From positions 62,001 to 126,000 of the forward strand of contig JAAVTG010000565.1 of the NCBI GenBank assembly GCA_011947345.1: a DNA stretch of 64,000 bases, given 5' to 3'. This DNA is from Phytophthora quininea (taxonomy: Eukaryota; Oomycota; Peronosporomycetes; Peronosporales; Peronosporaceae). Both the position numbers and the translations under genes were made by a program. Numbering within the stretch: position 1 is the first letter of the stretch; every line of letters starts with the position of its first letter. The notes below the pieces were generated by a model. It saw only the letters and a list, made by a program, of their open reading frames with translations, was not told where the DNA came from and searched no databases. Below, in pieces: positions 53,863-62,557 of the stretch.

Positions 53863-56380
53863 TTAAGCTGCTTGAACAAAGTCGAAGTCATCCATTGCAA
53901 GTTCAATTTCCGCGAGGTTAGGCACGCTAGCGCTGACGTCCACTTCGAGCAGTTTGGCTGTCAGCACGTTATCTTTGATTTTCCTGCGCAATTTTCCACG
54001 GTGGAGCCGAGGGAGTTCGAACCTCTGGCCCAGTTTTCGGCAACGGCAGGTCTCCGCATGAGGAGCGGTTGTTTCGCTGACACGGACCAAGTCCGATTGA
54101 GAACCAGCCGTGACGCGGAACGGCTTCGAATTTGTCGGGTTATTTTGTACGCTACTGTGGTCGTCCGAGAGGGAGCACGTGGGGGATCAATATTCTGACT
54201 TGGCTGATGTTGCTGACTTACATCACGAAGGTGCCGTCGATCGTCACTGGAGTACTTGTCCTTTCGAGAGGTTGGCACAAGAGGATGTTATCCTCGTCGA
54301 AAAATACTTGAGCGACGTGTTTTCAAAACAAAACGCGTGCTTCTTGTGGTGCATCAGACCTGCATCCATAAAAGCGCTGCCAAGACGCACGGCTTCGCAG
54401 GGACTTTGTACGTACCGCATGTCTTGCATTCGTGCGACGATAAGTTCACCAGAAGAAGATCAACGGTGCCTGCGTGAGTTGTACTTACGGAAGCACTGAT
54501 GTCGTTGCTTAAGGCAGGAAGGAGTTCTGTAGCAAATGCTGCTAAGAGCTCTTCCTGAACAGTTTCAAGCACTTTCACAATGGCTTCAGCGCTTGGGCGT
54601 GCTCGAGCATCCGGCTGCCAGGCAGCCTCGATAACTTCTCGAAGACTTGGATGCAGCGGTGCACCAGCAGCACATGATCCAACCCGAGGCCGTTTGCCTT
54701 CAACCACATGCGCAAAAACCTGAAGATGGTTATTCTTAAGATCAGGAAACTTATCATGACCAGGATGGAGTACGTCCCACATTGTCATGGCGAGTGAGTA
54801 CACGTCGGCCGCCTCGCCATACGACGCGAGGCCGGCCCTACCGTTGATGATCTCTGGAGCCATGTAATCGACGGTTCCCTTTACAGTCATCTTCGGACAT
54901 GAAGACATCATTGAATCTGTTAGCTCTGCATAGCTTAAATTACTTGGAATCCTGCCGCGCATATCAACAGGATGACGCCTATGCGATCGCGCAAGACTGC
55001 GAGATTCTCCGAAATCCGTGAGCTTGACAGTCCCATGGACATCAACGAGGAAATTCTCGGGCTTAATATCTCGATGAAGGAACGGCGGTGAAAAACTATG
55101 CAAATACGCCACGGCACGTGCAGCATCCAGCATATAGCACAAATTTAACAGCATTTGCTGTCGGTTGCAATACCGCAAATTCCCTCGAGCAAAGCGGGCG
55201 TTTGCAGCACAGGTAATATCACCTAATGTGCCCTGGCATAGTTCCGACACCAGACAAATAGTCGGCGGGTAGACGCACATGCCGTAAAACTTTACGATAT
55301 TTGGGTGATGCAAGGCACCACAAAGAGCAGCTTCGTGAGAGAACTCGGCCACAGTCTCTTCACTGAACGTCGTGGGTGTGTATACCTTAATGGCGACGGG
55401 GTCACTGGGTGCAAAATTCCGTTGAAAACTACAGCACTGGCCCCTGTTCCGATCTTAGCTTGTAGTTTGAGATGCGCGAAATCAATAATCAATTTCCGGT
55501 GCATCTCAATCAGCACGTGAAGCCCTTGAGAAGAAATCCGCTCATCGATGCTGTGCCTGTGTTGGAAAAGTATCTGTAAGTCTACAGCTCGTTGGCCCAA
55601 GCCGCGCCAAAACTCCGTGTCAGCCTTTAGTATTCTCCATATTACGACAGGGAAAATAATTGTCCATAGGACTGTAGCATATGTAAAGCCAAAGCCTACA
55701 TTCCTTGAGCCCACGTGAAAACAAAGCTGACTGCAAAAGTGCAGGGTAAAATACATCAACACGAACACGCAATATTCACGAATTGTCCGTTTGGTTGCGC
55801 GAGCTGGTGGCCTTGCACAGACGTACATGAAGACAAGCATAGGCAACGCTCGCACAACAGAAATCATAGCAAAAGTCGCGCTTGGCACCCCATTGTCCAT
55901 ATATCTTCGCAATAGTAGAATCGCTGGTAGTGTGTACAAAGCCATTATGAACGTGATGACCACGGATCGACGAAGTGCAGGAACTGACACGCTTTTCTGC
56001 AAAAGGAATATCACCGCAAGGGCGAAGACAAACACCCTCATGCTATAGAATACCTCGAGCAAGACGTCTGAGGATTCGCCATGAGACCACCCTAAGGACG
56101 CTAACAAAACCACGGCAACCACGTACATGCCCGCAGTGTATCCAAGCACCCACAACAACGGTTCAAATGCTGGTAACAGTATCTTTCGTGATGCAGTAGA
56201 ATCTCTGGTTAGTGCAATGTGGCGGTTCCGTCGCAAATACAGCAGGAGAGCGAGGCACACGCAGAGCATCAGGAAATACTCCAGCAATACAAGGATCTGG
56301 ACGAGTTTGAACTGCGAGTCATCCATATGCTCCATCACTGGCGTCTCGAAGAGTTTTCTAACGAATCCATGGTCGCTCAT
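53863..56380 (-). CDS. 7TM receptor-TKL kinase-DEP fusion (GPCR-bigram), copy 2
   Basis: Paralogue of the gene at 22252. ATG 56380 opens MSDHGFVRKLFETPVMEHMD; an in-frame ATG at 56332 is possible. Seven helices follow (first VLLEYFLMLCVCLALLLYL, last TYATVLWTIIFPVVIW), then the shared linker KADTEFWRGLGQRAVDLQIL. The kinase has GTGASAVVFNG, VAIKVYTP, HRDIKPENFL, TDFGESR and DYMAPEI. A DEP-like region follows (SPCEAVRLGSAFMDAGLMHH), and an acidic end (EIELAMDDFDFVQAA). Breaks: G4 55398-55401, near 54460, near 54395, and further ones between 54218 and 54090, so the DEP-to-tail join is the least certain part. The tail pairs with that of copy 1 (CRKLGQRFELPRL beside CRKHGRGEEIDDRG), which supports extending the gene to 53863. 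Confidence 0.82.
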
Positions 56381-56620
56381 GGTCCAACTTTACGCTTCTT
56401 GACCGGCGTTCGTCCAGCTTGAAAGATTCGTTGTGCGACGATCCACCCCTGACCTGTACGTGCAGTAGGCCAGCTTGAGCCAGCAAGCAGCTTCCGAACT
56501 GTCACGAGAACCCACATTTCAGGAAACGCCACCGATGTATATTTTCCGGTTGAAACAGTCCACGGTTTCCACTTTGTACCGTACCGCGTCGAGATTTGGT
56601 GGCACATTGGAAACAGTGGC

Positions 56621-58329
56621 TCACTTACACGAGTCCGATTTCGCTCCGTCGTTAGCAAAGAAGTTGGTGCCAACCAATTCGTCTGGCAGATAGGTCTGGT
56701 CCTTCAATTCTTCAGGAGTATAGTCAGGATTGTATTTGTATTCCTTGCCGTAGCCCAATTCTTTCATGAGCTTTGTGGGGGCGTTGCGGAGATGCAACGG
56801 AACGTCCGGTAATGCACCCTTATCCCATTCCTTGATCGAAAGTTTAGCGCGCTTGTAAGCTGAATACACCTCGATGGATTTGGGCGCTCGAGCAAGCATC
56901 GTGGCACAATGAGCTAATACGACGTCGCACTCGGGCATCCCAACGAAGTGAGCTGCCTGGTAGGCAGCCACGGCCATGGGCAGCAATTCGGGAGCTGCAA
57001 GACCAACATCTTCACTTGCAATTCGGATAAGCCGCCGTGCTACGTAAAGAGGATTTTCTCCTCCTTCCAGCATCCTGGCCAGCCAGTATAGCGTCGCATT
57101 CTCGTCGCTCCCACGCACTGACTTGTGCAGTGCGCTAATGAAGTCGTAGTGAAAGTCACCGTTGCGGTCATAAAACTGTGTTTGTCGATTCGCGAAGCAA
57201 TGCTGGACGTGTGTAGCAGACACTTTCAGTACGCGCTTTCGCTATCCAGTGGAGCACTTTGAAGTGCCATCTCCAGACAATTAAGAGCAACGCGAGCATC
57301 ACCGGCGCACTGCGTCGCAAGGTATTTGATGGCCGCGTCCTCGGCGTCGATCGTAATTTCTGGATCATCATTTTCCAGTTCGTCGAAACCATTCAGTTGC
57401 AACTGAGACCCCTGCTGTTTTGTCAACGAACGAACACCTCCTGTTGCATGGTCCCGCAATGCGCGCCGTAAGATTTTCTCGATGGATTCGGGCGTGTGCT
57501 TCTTGAGCGTATATACACGGCTCCGACTCAATAGCGCGTTATTTACCTCAAAGGACGGGTTCTCGGTAGTAGCACCAATCAGCGTGATCGTTCCGTCTTC
57601 CACAGGAGGTAAAAAGAAATCCTAGCAACACAAAAGTCAGAATGCAACCAACTACCGTAAACCCTTATCTCCCTCGCTTAACGACCTACCTGCTGACTCT
57701 TGTTGAATCTGTGCAGCTCATCCACAAACACAATTGTCCGTCTTCCGAACATTTTCCTCTCGCCTCTTGCTCTATCCACTGCATCCTTCATGTCCCCAGC
57801 TTTAGACGTCGCTCCTGATAGAGCGATAAACTTGCAGCCAGTCATCTTGGAAATCACATGGGCTAGCGTCGTCTTGCCACACCCTGGAGGTCTACAAAAC
57901 GATATTAAATAATAATAAGTATAAGTAGATACAACAATAAAAACTCCCGATGTCGCCGTCCTACCCCCAGAGAATCATATTGGGCACTCGGTCCGCCTCA
58001 ATGAGCGTGGCCAGAAGTTTCCCAGGCCCGACGAGCTCATCTTGACCTACAAAGTCGTCCATTGCTTCAGGTCGCATCCTCTCAGCCAATGGGACCCCAG
58101 AGACGTCTTTCTGCGCCGCTCGCTTCCGCTTTTTGAGGGCAGAAGACGACGGCGATGGTGTTTGTGACGACTGTGAGGGCTTGGGGCTGCGGTTTGGCGT
58201 CTTGAAGGCGGGAGGAGAACGGAACTCCGTCTTGGGCCGCTCCTGCTTGGTCAGACAGGCCTCCACGTGCAGCGGTAGGTTCTCAGGGCGCACATGGCGA
58301 GAGCAGATCGGGCATTCGGTGGTCGCCAT
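56621..58329 (-). CDS. WRNIP1: WRNIP1/Mgs1/RarA AAA+ ATPase
   Basis: Three exons: 58329-57965, 57891-57690 and 57621-56621. One base is missing near 57238; filled, it codes 522 residues. The N-terminus has a UBZ4 ubiquitin-binding zinc finger (CPICSRHVRPENLPLHVEAC). The AAA+ core shows VGQDELVGPGKLL, Walker A GPPGCGKTT, Walker B IVFVDELHRFNKSQQD, sensor GATTENPSFEVNNALLSR, and the clamp-loader-like C-terminal domain (HYDFISALHKSVRGSDENAT, YWLARMLEGGENPLYVARR, GYKEY-like YGKEYKYNPDY). It acts at stalled replication forks, recognising ubiquitinated PCNA or other targets. An E2F-like site sits 40 bases upstream. Confidence 0.94.
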
Positions 58330-58368
58330 GGAGGACTTCCAAGAAATGTTTCTTACAAAAACGATTTT

Positions 58369-58381
58369 GTTTCCCGCCAAA
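58369..58381 (-). promoter_or_regulatory. E2F-like site upstream of WRNIP1
   Basis: Minus strand TTTTGGCGGGAAA contains TTTGGCGGGAAA, a near-palindromic match to the E2F consensus TTTSGCGSGAAA, 40 bases before the WRNIP1 start. E2F-type sites are typical of replication and repair genes in plants and animals. Confidence 0.45.
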
Positions 58382-58449
58382 AAGTTTGAAAAAATGTTAT
58401 CGAAATTGGGTCCTGTGTTCCAGCTGGCAGGGTTGGATAAAGTCCGGTG

Positions 58450-59142
58450 ATGCAAAACTTGTGAATGCGGGTGGATCAGGCATTCATATGACTGGGGTTT
58501 GTTGATAAGTTTTTCCTACGTTAAAAATAATTTACGTATAAATGCCAACCCCACAGGTCGTCTCCTCCGACGATTTCACGCGACCCCGAGCGCCTTTGAA
58601 ATGATGCTCTGCCTATTTTGACAAACGAGATATGCTCGAGTGGATCGAGAAGGTGTGGTAGTACGAAGTGAGTGGTCCTAAAGTCCTCACCCTGGACCGC
58701 CTCAAGGCATGCAAACGTGCGGCAGTGGCTCACAAAAATCAGCACCAATACGCTGTACTTTCCAACAGGCGCACATCGATAGCTCAGCCGCTAAATATGG
58801 GAGTCATGTCTACTTTCAAAAACAGTCTACGCGCACGTTACACTTCTCTCTTACAAGCATCATCCACCGCCACGCAAAGCCTGGGAACGCCGCTACAATA
58901 CTTTTCAGCGCTCGATACACGTTCTAGAAACTATCACGGGAGAGACCGTTCAAGATGCGTTCGTAGGGGCAGGCCCATTCTTTCCTTTTGGACCACCACC
59001 AAGTTTTTCCTCGGTTATGGTAATCTTCTCGAAGGAAGTTGATGTATGAACCCACATCGTTCCAAAACAAGGTGAATAGATACATGAGCTGCACCCGGAT
59101 TGGTTAATACTTAGCACTGGTGAGTGCACGACTGCCAATTTT
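58450..59142. other. Gene-poor stretch
   Basis: About 700 bases with only short, unrecognised ORFs (75 codons minus at 58521-58748, 125 codons plus at 58668-59042). Codon patterns do not favour either. No RNA gene or repeat is seen. Confidence 0.4.
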
Positions 59143-59374
59143 TCAAAGTGCCAAATCTATCAGACTTTCGCTGTGAGCTGGACCCATCTTGTGCTCCAGT
59201 TTGTGTTCTAGCTTGTTCTTCTCATTGATCACGACCTACAAAGAATACAACCACCAAAAGCGTTGTGATGCGAAAACATTGCTGTATTAAGCTATAGAAC
59301 GGTGGTCATCCTAAGCTCTCATCGATCGTCTTGACGTCCCAGTACGTCCCGTTCACGCGAAGAAACAGGGTCAT
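59143..59374 (-). CDS. Possible small two-exon gene or remnant
   Basis: ATG at 59374 opens MTLFLRVNGTYWDVKTIDES. After about 67 bases a good acceptor (TTTGTAG at 59236) starts VVINEKNKLEHKLEHKMG, ending SESLIDLAL at 59143. Both parts read like protein, but the donor is missing: the exon runs into GGATGA where GGTATG would fit. It could be one more base loss or the end of a decayed gene. No family recognised. Confidence 0.3.
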
Positions 59375-59454
59375 TTTTAGAGTGTACGGACTCAGTCCAT
59401 GGCGTTCGTGACAAAACGTAAACTGAAGAAGTGCTCAACCGGAAGGTATTTTGG

Positions 59455-59566
59455 GGGGTCAAGTTTGGGTCAGGTCAAGTTCGGGTCAAGTCCAACTTTT
59501 GGAAAAATATCGTGAACTTGACCCTAAAACTTGACCCAACTCCCGAGTTGGTCAACCTCTCTTCTA
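59455..59566. repeat. Short foldback built from TTGACC/GGTCAA units
   Basis: The left arm carries GGGTCAAG three times (starting near 59456, 59482 and similar) with AGGTCAAG between; the right arm carries ACTTGACCC twice near 59516-59540 and GGTCAACC at the end. The arms can pair around an A/T-rich centre (TTTTGGAAAAATATCG). It lies just before the decayed gypsy copy. Confidence 0.45.
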
Positions 59567-59588
59567 TGATATTGAGTAACCTCCCTAT

Positions 59589-59984
59589 TTGATTCATAGA
59601 ATATTATTTACATTTAAAGTTTTCCTACAACACTTTGAGCCGGTAGAGAGCCGACTTGACAACCGGAGCGAAGCGGAGGTCTGTCAGGGGCGGGGCGTAC
59701 GGCGGGTTGCTGGCACCAGTAGCAACGCCACCGCCAATTCCAATGCCAACGGAGGCTGCACCACGACTTCGACAAGCGGCGCTGCAAAGCGTACTCCATC
59801 GCCTCCCCAACAAAACCCAACCTATAAAATTGTCTCGCGACAATCGTCCGTACTAGTCCGACCGGAAATAATCCCGCCTGTGTGTACGAAATGTAACCGT
59901 GGACGGCACCCTGAAGATAAGTGCTACTTGAATCGGATATGTGGACTTTGTAAGCGTCCAGGACACATGAGTGAAGTCTGGTGA
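59589..59984 (+). pseudogene. Gag C-terminal fragment with two zinc knuckles
   Basis: 131-codon fragment. The end has CTKCNRGRHPEDKC (C-x2-C-x4-H-x4-C), a complete knuckle, and CGLCKRPGHMSEVW, a second one whose last cysteine is replaced by tryptophan before the stop. A third cysteine group follows out of frame after the stop (CKACMLMHPVGEC). The N-terminal capsid part is absent. Confidence 0.65.
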
Positions 59985-60479
59985 TATGTATGCAAGGCAT
60001 GCATGTTGATGCATCCTGTGGGTGAATGCTCTTATATCAAGTACCTCAATATGTTGGTCAAATGGATCGGCGAGGAAGGAAAATCGGATGCTATGCTACC
60101 CAAACTTCTCTCTCTTCACAAGCAGTCAAACCTGTAGGCCTGCCAGTACCGACAGGATTGGAATCGAATGGGCCTATACTGTCATGCGAAGAGATTGGAT
60201 TTGTGTATGTGTATACTGGGTTTGAACGCTGGATAAATGAAGCCGGGGTGATTGCGTCCGCTGAAGCTGCAACTATCCAAGTTGTGGAGGCTACGTCACG
60301 TGATTCAACACCGAATGATAGTTTACCATGTGTCTGGCCCAAGTACTGAGGAGTTGGATCGATATGCTATGTCGGTTCATGCTCCGGTGGGACCTCGCTC
60401 CACTTGGACTGTTCAATTACAGCCAGGGAAAGGATGGGCTGGTGGAGTGAAAAGCGGCCTGACCAACGTGTCCGACCTC

Positions 60480-62366
60480 GCGCCATAGTTCATGGGGCGA
60501 TCCAAGATGTGAAGTGCCGAATCTTGCTGGATTTTGGGGCGAATGTAAGTATGATCACACCTCGCTTAGCCAAGAAGTTTCTGGTGGACGCTATGTGGAA
60601 CAATCAAATCTTGAAAATCCGTGGTGTCTCTGGAGCCCTGGTTACTTCCGAAAAATCCTCGTCAAGATCACTCTGGGATGGCAGATAGCGTACCAGTACG
60701 AGATATGGATTGGCGATCATGACGCCGGCTGCGATGTCATTCTTGGAACCAATTTCCTCACATGCGCTGGCATCTGTCTTGATATGTATCGTCAGAGAGC
60801 CTGTCTTCCTGATGAAGTTGTTATTCCGTTGGAGCAAACGCGTAAATCCGAACGGATTTAGATGGAACCACGAATGTCAGCTACCAACAGGAAGTTCCGA
60901 ACGATTCCAGCTGGAACCATGATAACCCTTCCGATAGTTAATCCTAAAGGTTGGCCCGATCCAGTGTTGTGGGTTACTGCTGTAAAGGGTGTGTTACCCC
61001 GCGTGATATGCTTAAATTCGGGAAGACCAACGATAATGGAGATTCAAAATCTCTCAGATCGGACAAAAGTGATAGATATGATCGATGACCCTGGCCAATG
61101 GATACCTGGAGGTGTATTACCTTGAATTATGGGATATGTCAGAACGTCGTCACGAAGATACACAGAGTGGCAGATTCTAATTGAAGAATCAACATCTTTG
61201 CCCACGTTCGAAGAGAGAAACCGCATCCTAACGGAAGAACTTTGGGAGAAACAGCCTCCTGCTGTTGAACGACCAGAATACGACATTCCTATTGGAATTT
61301 TACGGCGAGGGTCGAGGGATGAAGGTCACCCACCCGTAAAGCCATCGGACGACTTCGTTGTCCAGTAGGAATCAGATGACGACAAAGTCAGGCGGTTTTT
61401 ATCTTCTAGTGTGGCGGAGATCATGGAGACGATAGACACGTCAGTATTCGAACACGATGGTGCTGAACTGCATTTCGAGGACGTCGCTGACGAGCTAGCC
61501 ATACTCCCCGATTTTATGGATACCAACTGTGACGACCCTGATATCGATCAAGTTCAGTTTGGAACTGAAGCTAACACTCCGACCGAACTAGAAAAGATGA
61601 GGAAAATCGTATTGGAACATATCCGCATTTTCAAGGACGGTGGTAATGCTGCGCCTCCCTAGCTAATGGAGTCATCTGTGATATCGATGTTGGTGATGCC
61701 AAATCTGTTGCCCAGCGTGCACGACCGGTGTGACCACAGTACTTGGAGAAGCTCCACGAACTATTGAAAGTCCTCCTTGAGAACAAATTGATTAAGTATT
61801 CTATTTCGTCCTGGGCTAGTTCAATTGTGATCGTGATCAAAAGAACGGCGTCGATATACGGCTGTGTATTGATTACCGCGTTGTGAACTCGCTGACCAAG
61901 TTGATGATTGCAGCTATGCCGAACATCGATGACCTTCTAGCGAACTTTGAATCCGTTATGTGGTACTGTTCGTTCGACGCATGTAGTGGCTTCTGGTCTG
62001 TTGGAATGACAGCTAGAGCTAGTGACATATCTGCCTTCATCAGCCCGATTGGACATTTTCAATGGCTTCGTATGGCGCAAGGACTTAAGAATGCTCCGCA
62101 GATATATCAGCGTATGTTGGATAACGCGTTGTGGGGATTTGTTCGTCCAATTGGAGGCTGGAATCAAGAAGCCGATTTGCCGACGGATGATACACTAACT
62201 GGAGATATATTTCAAGATGGAGAAGTAGATACTGAAGCGAAACCGGTCCTCATGCGTCGATCATATATTGATGATATTTCGTTCGGAGCCTCTACTTGGG
62301 ACGAATGTTGTGCCATTTTGGAAACATTTCTGAAGCGTATGACGGAATGCGGAATCAGTCTGAGTC
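60480..62366 (+). pseudogene. Gypsy Pol remnant: protease and reverse transcriptase
   Basis: Protease remnant RILLDFGANVSMI (D-F-G where D-S/T-G is expected) and GCDVILGTNFL, split by a frame change near 60660. Linker ORFs at 60862-61125, 61129-61368 and 61411-61662 are separated by stops. Reverse transcriptase: DIRLCIDYRVVNSLTK, YCSFDACSGFWSVGMT, MAQGLKNAPQIYQRML and the catalytic box SYIDDISFGA. No active enzyme can be made from this copy. It is unlike the element at 1-3043 in protease and RT sequence, so it is a separate family. Confidence 0.72.
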
Positions 62367-62557
62367 TGCCCAAGAGCCTAACGGAGCGCGGATCGAACTC
62401 ACTCACAGACACCTTGTTACTCTTAGGGAACTTTCGGACTGAGGACGCACTTCCGCGTGCGGACTCACTAAGCCTTTCTACCATCACTCTGCTAGCTAGT
62501 TCCACAAGCTGACTTCAACTTCACTCGTCATGACAAAAGAGGATGCGTTTTCCAACA
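62367..62557 (-). repeat. Putative 3' LTR of the copia element
   Basis: Minus strand starts TGTTGGAAAACGC at 62557, directly after a purine run (TTTGGAGGAGGGCG, 62571-62558) that fits a polypurine tract. The left border near 62367 is approximate and set by where the gypsy reverse transcriptase stops. Confidence 0.4.

Larger units (their letters stand above)
59589..62366 (+). mobile_element. Decayed Ty3/gypsy copy, interrupted by a copia element
   Basis: Plus-strand remnants appear in normal order: zinc knuckles (59860-59985), retropepsin (60480-60860), linker regions, and reverse transcriptase (61670-62366). Stops and frame changes are frequent. The reverse transcriptase stops abruptly where the copia LTR begins, so the right half is missing or lies beyond the window. 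Confidence 0.75.

Noticed and set aside
4696..58329. Programmed ribosomal frameshifting as the cause of the many frame breaks
   Set aside because: There are no common slippery heptamers, the breaks occur in unrelated housekeeping genes, and they cluster in G/C/A/T runs of any kind, as sequencing error does.
58668..59042. 125-codon plus-strand ORF
   Set aside because: No recognisable domain, biased composition and no supporting splice or promoter signal.
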